Shown: positions 35,641 to 47,200 of the stretch, piece after piece
How positions within the stretch are numbered: position 1 is the stretch's first letter
How the letters are laid out: each line of letters starts with the position of its first letter
DNA from: Symsagittifera roscoffensis
Taxonomy: Eukaryota; Xenacoelomorpha; Acoela; Convolutidae
Reading direction: 5' to 3'
Length of the DNA: 64,000 nt
Assembly: GCF_963678635.1 (NCBI RefSeq)
Contig: NC_087064.1
Span: 806,001 to 870,000 of the forward strand
Made by a program: the position numbers and the translations under genes
Notes under the pieces: generated by a model
The model's input: the letters and a program-made list of their open reading frames with translations, nothing else
What the model was told of the DNA's origin: nothing
Database searches by the model: none

Positions 35641-38000
35641 GCTCATGTTCTGATTGGTATATTAGACCACTTGTTTCACTTCCACCTACCAAAGAGGCCG
35701 CTCAAGTTCTGATTGGTAGATTAGATCACTAGTTTCACTTTCACCTACCAAAGAAGCAGCTCAAGTTCTGATTGGTAGTTAAGATCACTTGTTTCACTTC
35801 CATCTACCAAAGAGGCAGTTCAAGTTCTGATTGGTAATTTAGAACAATTGTCTCACTTCCACCAACCAAAGAGGCAGCTCATGTTCTGATTGGTAGGTTA
35901 GATCACTCTTTTTACTTTCACTTACCAAAGAGGCAGCTCATTTTCTGATTGGTATATTAGATCACTTGTTTCACTTCCACCTACTAAAGAGGCAGCTCAT
36001 GTTCTGATTGGTAAGTTAGATCACTTGTTTCACTTCCACCTACCAAAGAGGCCGCTCATGTTCTGATTGGTAGATTAGATCACTTGTTTCACTTCCACCT
36101 ACCAAAGAGGCGGCTCACGTCTGATTGGTAGATTAGATTACTTGTTTCACTTTTCACTTCCATCTACCAAAGAGGCAACTCAAGTTCTGATTGGTAGATT
36201 AGATGACTTGTTTCACTTCCACCTAGCTAAGAGGCAGCTCATGTTCTGATTGGTAGATTAGATCGCTTGTTCCACTTCCACCTACCAAAGAGGCAGCTCA
36301 TGTTCTGATTGGTAGATTAGATCGCTTGTTCCACTTCCACCTACCAAAGAGGCAGCTCAAGTTCTGATTGGTAGATTACATCACTTGTTTCTTTTCCACC
36401 TAGCGAAGAGGCAGCTCATGTTCTGATTGGTAAATTAGATCACTTGTTTCACTCTCAACTACCAAAGAGGCAGCTCATGTTCTGATTGGTAAGTTAGATC
36501 ACTTGTTTCACTTCCACCTACCAAAGAGGCCGCTCATGTTCTGATTGGTAGATTAGATCACTTGTTTCACTTCCATCTACCAAAGAGGCAGCTCACATTC
36601 TGATTCGTAGATTCGATCACTTGTTTCACTTCCACCTACCAAAGAGACAGCTCATGTTCTGATTGGTAGATTACATCTCTTGTTTCTTTTCCACCTAGCG
36701 AAGAGGCAGCTCATGTTCTGATTGGTAGATTAGATCACTAGTTTCACTTTCACCTACCAAAGAAGCAGCTCATGTTCTGATTGGTAGTTAAGATCACTTG
36801 TTTCATTTCCATCTACCAAAGAGGCAGTTCAAATTCTGATTGGTAATTTAGAACAATTGTCTCACTTCCACCAACCAAAGAGGCAGCTCATGTTCTGATT
36901 GGTAGGTTAGATCACTCTTTTTACTTTCACTTACCAAAGAGGCAGCTCATTTTCTGATTGGTATATTAGATCACTTGTTTCACTTCCACCTACCAAAGAG
37001 GCAGCTCAAGTTCTGATTGGTAGATTAGATCACTTGTTTTACTTTAACCTACCAAAGAGGGAGCTCAATTTGTGATTGGTAGATTAGATCACTTGTTTCA
37101 CTTCCATCTACCAAAGAGGCAGCTCACATTCTGATTCGTAGATTCGATCACTTGTTTCACTTCCACCTACCACATAGACAGCTCATGTTCTGATTGGTAG
37201 ATTACATCTCTTGTTTCTTTTCCACCTAGCGAAGAGGCAGCTCATGTTCTGATTGGTAGATTAGATCACTAGTTTCACTTTCACCTACCAAAGAAGCAGC
37301 TCATGTTCTGATTGGTAGTTAAGATCACTTGTTTCACTTCCATCTACCAAAGAGGCAGTTCAAGTTCTGATTGGTAATTTAGAACAATTGTCTCACTTCC
37401 ACCAACCAAAGAGGCAGCTCATGTTCTGATTGGTAGGTTAGATCACTCTTTTTACTTTCACTTACCAAAGAGGCAGCTCATTTTCTGATTGGTATATTAG
37501 ATCACTTGTTTCACTTCCACCTACCAAAGAGGCCGCTCAAGTTCTGATTGGTAGATTAGATCACTAGTTTCACTTTCACCTACCAAAGAAGCAGCTCATG
37601 TTCTGATTGGTAGTTAAGATCACTTGTTTCACTTCCATCTACCAAAGAGGCAGTTCAAGTTCTGATTGGTAATTTAGAACAATTGTCTCACTTCCACCAA
37701 CCAAAGAGGCAGCTCATGTTCTGATTGGTAGGTTAGATCACTCTTTTTACTTTCACTTACCAAAGAGGCAGCTCATTTTCTGATTGGTATATTAGATCAC
37801 TTGTTTCACTTCCACCTACCAAAGAGGCAGCTCAAGTTCTGATTGGTAGATTAGATCACTTGTTTTACTTTAACCTACCAAAGAGGGAGCTCAATTTGTG
37901 ATTGGTAGATTAGATCACTTGTTTCACTTTCACCTACCAAAACGGCAGCTCAACTTCTGATTGGTAGATTAGATTACTTGTTTCACTTTTCACTTCCATC

Positions 38001-39500
38001 TACCAAAGAGGCAACTCAAGTTCTGATTGGTAAGCTAGATCATTTGTTTCACTTCCACCTACCAAAGAGGCCGCTCATGTTCTGATTGGTAGCTTAGATC
38101 ACTTGTTTCACTTCCACCTACCAAAGAGGCAGCTCACGTTCTGATTGGTAGATTCGATCACTTGTTTCACTTCCACCTACCAAAGAGGCGGCTCAAGTTC
38201 TGATTGGTAGATTAGATCACTTGTTTCACTTTTCACTTCCATCTACCAAAGAGGCAACTTAAGTTCTGATTGGTAGATTAGATGACTTGATTCACTTCCA
38301 CCTAGCTAAGAGGCAGCTCATGTTCTGATTGGTAGAATAGATCACTTGTTCCACTTCCACCTACCAAAGAGGCAGCTCAAGTTCTGATTGGTAGTGACGG
38401 ATGTGATTTAGTAGATTGGTAGATTAGATCACTTGTTTCACTTCCACCTACCAAAGAAGCAGCTCTGATTGGTAGATTAGATCACTTGTTTCACTTCCAC
38501 CTACCAAAGAAGCAGCTCACGTTCTTATTGGTAGATTCGATCACTTGTTTCACTTCCACCTACCAAAGAGGCGGCTCAAGTTCTGATTGGTAGATTAGAT
38601 CACTTGTTTCACTTTCACCTACCAAAACGGCAGCTCAACTTCTGATTGGTAGATTAGATTAATTGTTTCACTTTTCACTTCCATCTACCAAAGAGGCAAC
38701 TCAAGTTCTGATTGGTAAGCTAGATCATTTGTTTCACTTCCACCTACCAAAGAGGCCGCTCATGTTCTGATTGGTAGATTAGATTACTTGTTTCACTTCC
38801 ACCTACCAAAGAGGCAGCTCACGTTTTGATTGGTAGATTCGATCACTTGTTTCACTTCCACCTACCAAAGAGGCGGCTCAAGTTCTGATTGGTAGATTAG
38901 ATCACTTGTTTCACTTTTCACTTCCATCTACCAAAGAGGCAACTTAAATTCTGATTCGTAGATTAGATGACTTGATTCACTTCCACCTAGCTAAGAGGCA
39001 GCTCATGTTCTGATTGGTAGAATAGATCACTTGTTCCACTTCCACCTACCAAAGAGGCAGCTCAAGTTCTGATTTTTAGATTCGATCAGTTGTTTTACTT
39101 CCACCTACCAAAGAGGCAGCTCATGTTCCGATTGTTAGATTACATCACTTGTTTCTTTTCCACCTAGCTAAGAGGGAGCTCATGTTCTGATTGGTAGTTT
39201 AGATCACTTGTTTCACTCTCAACCACCAAAGAGGCAGCTCATGTTCTGATTGGTAGATTAGATCACTGGTTTTACTTTCACCTACCAACGAGGCAGCTCA
39301 AGTTCTGATTGGTAGATTCGATCACTTGTTTGACTTCCACCTACCAAAGAGACAGCTCATGTTCCGATTGGTAGATTACATCACTTGTTTCTTTTCCACC
39401 TAGCTAAGAGGGAGCTCATGTTCTGATTGGTAGATTAGATCACTTGTTTCACTTCCACCTACCAAAGAGGCCGCTCATGTTCTGATTGATAGATTAGATC
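38001..39500 (+). repeat. Domain 10: 685-bp-offset unit containing a 28-bp insertion
   Basis: TAAGCTAGATCATTTG starts at 38031 and 38716, offset 685 bp. That is 11 monomers (649) plus 36 bp, which is accounted for by two 7-bp TTCACTT duplications, the 28-bp insertion at 38395-38422 and a 6-bp deletion at about 38464. Copy 1 carries the insertion. The matching region of copy 2 (after 39070) does not, and reads gatttttagattcgatcag instead. It contains the last 66-bp monomers of the window. Confidence 0.75.
38395..38422 (+). other. 28-bp insertion, the only sequence not cleanly satellite
   Basis: Between gattggtag and attagatcac, where the monomer is normally continuous, 28 bp is inserted. It consists of TGACGGATGTGATTTAGTAG followed by attggtag, the last 8 bp repeating the sequence just before the insertion. 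The part gtgatttagtag also resembles a degenerate gattggtag monomer segment. Only about 7-8 bp (tgacggat) looks foreign. I see no transposon end. The next monomer has lost 6 bp (gcagctctgattgg). Filler DNA at an end-joining repair site is a plausible origin. Confidence 0.7.
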
Positions 39501-40330
39501 ACTTGTTTCACTTCCACCTATCAAAGAGGCAAGCTCACATTCTGATTGGTAGATTCGATCACTTTTTTCACTTCCACCTACCAAAGAGGCGGCTCAAGTT
39601 CTGATTGGTAGATTAGATCACTTGTTTCACTTCCACGTACCAAAGATGCAGCGCAAGTTCTGATGGGTAGATTAGATTACTTGTTTAACTTCCACCTAAC
39701 AAAGAGACAGCTCATGTTCTGATTGGTAGATTCGATCACTTGTTTCATTTCCACCTACCAAAGAGACAGATCATGTTCTGATTGGTGGCTTAGATCACTT
39801 GTTTCACTTCCACCTATCAAAGAGGCAAGCTCACATTCTGATTGGTAGATTCGATCACTTTTTTCACTTCCACCTACCAAAGAGGCGGCTCAAGTTCTGA
39901 TTGGTAGATTAGATCACTTGTTTCACTTCCACGTACCAAAGATGCAGCGCAAGTTCTGATGGGTAGATTAGATTACTTGTTTAACTTCCACCTAACAAAG
40001 AGACAGCTCATGTTCTGATTGGTAGATTCGATCACTTGTTTCATTTCCACCTACCAAAGAGGCCGCTCATGTTCTGATTGATAGATTAGATCACTTGTTT
40101 CACTTCCACCTATCAAAGAGGCAAGCTCACATTCTGATTGGTAGATTCGATCACTTTTTTCACTTCCACCTACCAAGAGTGCGGCTCAAGTTCTGATTGG
40201 TAGATTAGATCACTTGTTTCACTTCCACGTACCAAAGATGCAGCGCAAGTTCTGATGGGTAGATTAGATTACTTGTTTAACTTCCACCTAACAAAGAGAC
40301 AGCTCACGTTCCGATTGGTAGATTCGATCA
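39501..40330 (+). repeat. Domain 11: 296-bp unit (5-mer) in three tandem copies
   Basis: Tcaaagaggc of the lengthened gaggcaagctcacattc monomer lies at 39521, 39817 and 40113. Gatgcagcgc lies at 39645, 39941 and 40237. Both landmarks give 296 bp (five monomers plus one base, the extra A in gcaagctc). Other shared variants are ccacgtaccaaagatg, tctgatgggtag and gtttaacttccacctaac. The third copy runs into the next domain at about 40310. Confidence 0.88.
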
Positions 40331-43300
40331 CTTGTTTCACTTTCAGCTACGAAAGAGGCAGCTCAATTTTGATTAGTAGATTAGATCACATGTTTCACTT
40401 CCTCTTACCAAAGAAACAGCTCATATTCTGATTGGTAGATTAGATTACTTGTTTCACTTCGTTTTACCAAAGACACAGCTCATGTTCTGATTGGTAGATT
40501 AAATTACTTGTTTCACTTTCACCTACCCAAGAGCCAGCTCAACTTCTAATTGTTAGATTAGATCACTTGTTTCAATTCCACTTACCAAAGAGACAGCTCA
40601 TGTTCTGATTGGTAGACTAGATCACTTGTTTCAGTTCCACCTACCAAAGAGGCCGCTCATGTTCTTATTGGTAGATTAGATGACTTGTTTCACTTCCATC
40701 TAGCAAGGAGGCAGCTCACGTTCCGGATGGTAGATTCGATCACTTGTTTCACTATCAGCTACGAAAGAGGCAGCTCAATTTTGATTAGTAGATTAGATCA
40801 CATGTTACACTTCCTCTTACCAAAGAAACAGCTCATATTCTGATTGGTAGATTAGATTACTTGTTTCACTTCCTTTTACCAAAGACGCAGCTCATGTTCT
40901 GATTGGTAGATTAGATTACTTGTTTCACTTTCACCTACCCAAGAGGCAGCTCAACTTCTGATTGTTAGATTAGATCACTTGTTTCAATTCCACTTACCAA
41001 AGATGCAGCGCAAGTTCTGATTGGTAGATTAGATTACTTGTTTAACTTCCACCTAACAAAGAGACAGCTCATGTTCTGATTGGTAGATTCGATCACTTGT
41101 TTCATTTCCACCTACCAAAGAGACAGATCATGTTCTGATTGGTGGCTTAGATCACTTGTTTCACTTCCACCTACCGAAGAGGCAGCTCACGTTCCGATTG
41201 GTAGATTCGATCACTTGTTTCACTTTCAGCTACGAAAGAGGCAGCTCAATTTTGATTAGTAGATTAGATCACATGTTTCACTTCCTCTTACCAAAGAAAC
41301 AGCTCATATTCTGATTGGTAGATTAGATTCCTTGTTTCACTTCCTTTTACCAAAGACACAGCTCATGTTCTGATTGGTAGATTAGATTACTTGTTTCACT
41401 TTCACCTACCCAAGAGCCAGCTCAACTTCTGATTGTTAGATTAGATCACTTGTTTCAATTCCACTTACCAAAGAGACAGCTCATGTTCTGATTGGTAGAC
41501 TAGATCACTTGTTTCAGTTCCACCTACCAAAGAGGCCGCTCATGTTCTTATTGGTAGATTAGATGACTTGTTTCACATCCATCTAGCAAGGAGGCAGCTC
41601 ACGTTCCGATTGGTAGATTCGATCACTTGTTTCACTATCAGCTACGAAAGAGGCAGCTCAATTTTGATTAGTAGATTAGATCACATGTTTCACTTCCTCT
41701 TACCAAAGAAACAGCTCATATTCTGATTGGTAGATTATATTACTTGTTTCACTTTCACCTACCCAAGAGGCAGCTCAACTTCTGATTGTTAGATTAGATC
41801 ACTTGTTTCAATTCCACTTACCAAAGAGACAGCTCATGTTCTGATTGATAGACTAGATCACTTGTTTCACTTCCACCTACCAAAGAGGCCGCTCATGTTT
41901 TGATTGGTAGATTAGATCACTTGTTTCACTTCCACCTATCAAAGAGGCAAGCTCACGTTCTGATTGGTAGATTCGATCACTTTTTTCACTTCCACCTAAC
42001 AAAGAGGCGGCTCAAGTTCTGATTGGTAGATTAGATCACTTGTTTCACTTCCACGTACCAAAGAGGCAGCTCAAGTTCTGATTGGTGGCTTAGATCACTT
42101 GTTTCACTTCCACCTACCGAAGAAGCAGCTCACGTTCCGATTGGTAGATTCGATCACTTGTTTCACTTTCAGCTACGAAAGAGGCAGCTCCATTTTGATT
42201 AGTAGATTAGATTACTTGTTTCACTTCCTTTTACCAAAGACAAAGCTCATGTTCTGATTGGTAGATTAGATTACGTGTTTCACTTTCACCTACCCAAGAG
42301 CCAGCTCAATTTCTGATTGTTAGATTAGATCACTTGTTTCAATTCCACTTACCAAAGAGACAGCTCATGTTCTGATTGGTAGACTAGATCACTTGTTTCA
42401 GTTCCACCTACCAAAGAGGCCGCTCATGTTCTTATTGGTAGATTAGATGACTTGTTTCACTTCCATCTAGCAAGGAGGCAGCTCACGTTCCGATTGGTAG
42501 ATTCGATCACTTGTTTCACTATCAGCTACGAAAGAGGCAGCTCAATTTTGATTAGTAGATTAGATTACATGTTTCACTTCCTCTTACCAAAGAAACAGCT
42601 CATATTCTGATTGGTAGATTATATTACTTGTTTCACTTTCACCTACCCAAGAGGCAGCTCAACTTCTGATTGTTAGATTAGATCACTTGTTTCAATTCCA
42701 CTTACCAAAGAGACAGCTCATGTTCTGATTGGTAGACTAGATCACTTGTTTCACTTCCACCTACCAAAGAGGCCGCTCATGTTTTGATTGGTAGATTAGA
42801 TCACTTGTTTCACTTCCACCTATCAAAGAGTGAAGCTCACGTTCTGATTGGTAGATTCGATCACTTTTTTCACTTCCACCTAACAAAGAGGCGGCTCAAG
42901 TTCTGATTGGTAGATTAGATCACTTGTTTCACTTCCACGTACCAAAGAGGCAGTTCAAGTTCTGATTGGTGGCTTAGATCACTTGTTTCACTTCCACCTA
43001 CCGAAGAGGCAGCTCACGTTCCGATTGGTAGATTCGATCACTTGTTTCACTTTCAGCTACGAAAGAGGCAGCTCCATTTTGATTAGTAGATTAGATTACT
43101 TGTTTCACTTCCTTTTACCAAAGACACAGCTCATGTTCTGATTGGTAGATTAGATTACTTGTTTCACTCTCACCTACCCAAGAAGCAGCTCAACTTCTGA
43201 TTGTTAGATTAGATCACTTGTTTCAATGCCACTTACCAAAGAGACAGCTCATGTTCTGATTGGTAGACTAGATCACTTGTTTCACTTCCACCTACCAAAG

Positions 43301-44200
43301 AGGCCGCTCATGTTTTGATTGGTAGATTAGATCACTTGTTTCACTTCCACCTATCAAAGAGTCAAGCTCACGTTCTGATTGGTAGATTCGATCACTTTTT
43401 TCACTTCCACCTAACAAAGAGACAGCTCATGTTCTGTTTGGTAGATTCGATCACTTGTTTCATTTCCACCTACCAAAGAGACAGCTCATGTTCTGATTGG
43501 TGGCTTAGATCACTTGTTTAACTTCCACCTACCGAAGAGGCAGCTCACGTTCCGATTGGTAGATTCGATCACTTGTTTCACTTTCAGCTACGAAAGAGGC
43601 AGCTCAATTTTGATTAGTAGATTAGATTACTTGTTTCACTTCCTTTTACCAAAGACACAGCTCATGTTCTGATTGGTAGATTAGATTACTTGTTTCACTT
43701 TCACCTACCCAAGAGGCAGCTCAACTTCTGATTGTTAGATTAGATCACTTGTTTCAATTCCACTTACCAAAGAGACATCTCATGTTCTGATTGGTAGACT
43801 AGATCACTTGTTTCACTTCCACCTACCAAAGAGGCCGCTCATGTATTTATTGGTAGATTAGATGACTTGTTTCACTTCCACCTAGCAAGGAGGCAGCTCA
43901 TGTTCTGATTGGTAGATTAGATCACTTGTCTAACTTCCACCTACCAAAGAGGCAGCTCAAGTTCTGATTGGTAGATTAGATCACTTGTTTCACTTCCAGT
44001 TACCAAAGAGGCAGCTCAAATTCTGATTGATAGATTAGATCACATGTTTCACTTCCTCTTACCAAAGAAACAGCTCATGTTCTGATTGGTAGATTAGATT
44101 ACTTGTTTCACTTTCATCTACCAAAGAGGCAGCTCAACTTTTGATTGTTAGATTAGATCAATTGTTTCAATTCCACTTAGCAAAGAGGCAGCTCATGTTC
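40301..44200 (+). repeat. Domain 12: 883-943-bp higher-order repeat (15-16-mer)
   Basis: ACGTTCCG starts at 40306, 40718, 41189, 41601, 42132, 42485, 43016 and 43547. The first intervals alternate 412 and 471 bp (883 together), then become 412, 531, 353, 531 and 531. Units therefore run 40306-41188, 41189-42131, 42132-43015 and a shortened 43016-43546. Marker monomers are ctacgaaagaggcagctc with caattttgattagtag, cttcctcttaccaaagaaac, ttccttttaccaaagac and tacccaagagg. Many of these carry changes in the ATTGG motif. Only satellite is present. Confidence 0.85.
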
Positions 44201-47200
44201 TGATTGTTAGACTAGATCACTTGTTTCACTTCCACCTACCAAAGAGGCTGCTCATGTTCTGATTGGTAGATTAGATGACTTGTTTCACTTCCACCTAGCA
44301 AGGAGGCAGCTCATGTTCTGATTGGTAGATTACATCACTTGTTTAACTTCCACCTACCAAAGAGGCAGCTCAAGCTCTGATTGGTAGATTAGATCACTTG
44401 TTTCACTTCCACCTACCAAAGAGGCCGCTCATGTTCTGATTGGTAGATTAGATCACTTGTTTCATTTCCACCTAGCAAGGAGGCAGCTCATGTTCTGATT
44501 GGTAGATTCGATCATTTGTTTCATTTTCACCTACAAAAGAGGCAGTTCAAATTCTGATTAGTAGATTAGATCACTTGTTTCACTTCCAGCTACCAAAAAG
44601 GCAGATCATATTCTGATTGGTAGATTAGATAATTTGTTTCAGTTCCACCTACCAAAGAGGCAGCTCATGTTCTGATTGGTAGATTAGATCACTTGTTTCA
44701 CTTCAACCTACCAAATGGGCAGCTCATGTTCTGATTGGTAGACTAGATCACTTGTTTCACTTCCAGCTACCAAAGAAGCAGCTCAAAATCTTTTTGCCAG
44801 ATTAGATCACTTGTTTCTCTTCCTCCTACCAAAAAGGCAGCTCATAATCTGATTGGTAGATTTGATTACTTGTTTCACTTTCACCTACCAAAGAGCCAGC
44901 TCAAATACCGACTGGTAGATTAGATCACTTGTTTCAATCCAGCCACCGAAGAAACAGCTCATGCTCTGATTGGTAGACTAGATCATTTGTTGGGCTTCCA
45001 ACTACCAAAGAGGCCGCTCAGGTTCTGATTGTTAAATTAGATGACTTGTTTCACTTCCACCTAGCAAGGAGGCAGCTCATGTTCTGATTAGTAGATTAGA
45101 TCACTTGTTTGACTTTCACCTACGAAAGAGGCAGCTCAAGTTCTGATTAGTAGACTAGATCACTTGTTTCACGTCCAGCTACCAAAGAGGCAGCTCAAAT
45201 TCTTAATGGTAGATTAGATCACTTGTTTCACTTCCACTTACCAAAGAGGCAGCTCATTTTCTGATTGGTAGATTAAATCACTTATTTCACTTCCACCTAC
45301 CAGAGGAACAGCTCATGTTCTGATTGGTAGACTAGATCACTTGTTTCACTTCCAGCTACCAAAGAGGCAGCTCAAATTCTTAATGGTAGATTAGATCACT
45401 TGTTTCACTTTCACCTACGAAAGAGGCAGTTCATTTTCTGATTAGTAGATTAGATCACTTGTTTCACTTCCAGCTACCAAAGAGGCAGCTCATGTTCTGA
45501 TTGGTAGATTAGATGACTTGTTTCACTTCCACCTAGCAAGGGGGCAGCTCATGTTCTGATTGGTAGCTTAGATCACTTGTTTCACTTTCACCTACGAAAG
45601 AGGCAGTTCAAGTTCTGATGAGTAGATTAGATCACTTTTTTCACTTCCAGCTACCAAAGAGGCAGCTCATGTTCTGATTGTTAAATTAGATGACTTGTTT
45701 CACTTCCACCTAGCAAGGAGGCAGCTCATGTTCTGATTGGTAGATTAGATCACTTGTTTCACTTTCACCTACGAACGAGGCAGCTCAAGTTCTGATTGGT
45801 AGACTAGATCACTTGTTTCACGTCCAGCTAACAAAGAGGCAGCTCAAATTCTTATTGGTAGATTAGATCACTTGTTTCACTTCCACTTACCAAAGAGGCA
45901 GCTCATTTTCTGATTGGTAGATTAAATCACTTATTTCACTTCCACCTACCAAAGGAGCAGCTCATGTTCTGATTGGTAGACTAGATCACTTGTTTCACTT
46001 CCAGCTACCAAAGAGGCAGCTCAAATTCTTAATGGTAGATTAGATCACTTGTTTCACTTTCACCTACGAAAGAGGCAGTTCATTTTCTGATTAGTAGATT
46101 AGATCACTTGTTTCACTTCCAGCTACCAAAGAGGCAGCTCATGTTCTGATTGGTAGATTAGATGACTTGTTTCACTTCCACCTAGCAAGGGGGCAGCTCA
46201 TGTTCTGATTGGTAGATTCGATCACTTGTTTCACTTTCACCTACGAAAGAGGGAGTTCAAGTTCTGATGAGTAGATTAGATCACTTGTTTCACTTCCAGC
46301 TACCAAAGAGGCAGCTCATGTTCTGATTGGTAGATTAGATGACTTGTTTCACTTCCACCTACCAAAGAAGCAGCTCATGTTCTGATTGGTAGATTAGATC
46401 ACTTGTTTCACTTCCACCTACCAAACGGGCAGCTCATGTTCTGATTGGTAGACTAGATCACTTGTTTCACTTCCAGCTACCAAAGAGGCAGCTCAAATTC
46501 TTATTGGTAGATTAGATCACTTGTTTCACTTCCTCCTACCAAAAAGGCAGCTCATGTTCTGATTGGTAGATTAGATTACTTTTTTCACTTTCACCTACCA
46601 AAGAGCCAGCTCAAATTCTGATTGGTAGATTAGATCACTTGTTTCAATCCAGTCATCAAAGAAACAGCTCATGTTCTGATTGGTAGACTAGATCATTTGT
46701 TTGACTTCCACCTACCAAAGAGGCCGCTCATGTTCTGATTGTTAGATTAGATGACTTGTTTCACTTCCACCTAGCAAGGAGGCAGCTCATGTTCTGATTG
46801 GTAGATTAGATCACTTGTTTCACTCTCATCTACGAAAGAGGCAGTTCAAGTTCTGATTAGTAGATTAGATCACTTGTTTCACTTCCAGCTATCAAAGAGG
46901 AAGCTCATGTTCTGATTGGTAGATTAGATGACTTGTTTCACTTCCACCTACCAAAGAGGCAGCTCATGTTCTGATTGGTAGATTAGATGATTTGTTTGAC
47001 TTCCACCTACCAAAGAGGCCGCTCATGTTCTGATTGTTAGATTAGATGACTTGTTTCACTTCCACCTAGCAAGGAGGCAGCTCATGTTCTGATTGGTAGA
47101 TTAGATCACTTGTTTCACTCTCATCTACGAAAGAGGCAGTTCAAGTTCTGATTAGTAGATTAGATCACTTGTTTCACTTCCAGCTACCACAGAGGCAGCT

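Larger units (their letters stand above)
31501..38000 (+). repeat. Domain 9: taatttagaacaattgtc / ctctttttactttcac family
   Basis: The GAACAATTGT landmark lies at 31864, 32340, 33700, 34473, 34768, 35842, 36851, 37382 and 37677. Intervals include 476, 531 and twice 295 bp. Monomers follow the order ggtagttaagatcac, ggcagttcaag, taatttagaacaattg, ggtaggttagatcactc, tttttactttcac, gtatattagatcac. Variants with gattcgtagattcgatc are interspersed. It contains only satellite. Confidence 0.85.
14410..38940 (+). repeat. Interspersed 66-bp monomer subfamily (7-bp TTCACTT duplication)
   Basis: In these monomers the joint reads gtttcacttttcacttcc, where TTCACTT is present twice in a row, adding 7 bp. 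I located about 30 copies, for example near 16025, 17508, 21174, 23262, 24563, 25572, 27434, 28234, 29439, 30803, 34005, 35071, 35431, 36144, 37984, 38223, 38662 and 38911. Most also share linked changes (gattacttg before the joint, ccatctacc after it, gaggcaactc). This indicates one founder monomer. None was seen left of 14410 or right of about 38940. Each copy sits among ordinary 59-bp monomers. Confidence 0.8.

Noticed and set aside
43315-43521. Open frame of 68 codons on +
   Set aside because: Same explanation: a satellite frame kept open by small length variants (gagtcaagctc), not a gene.
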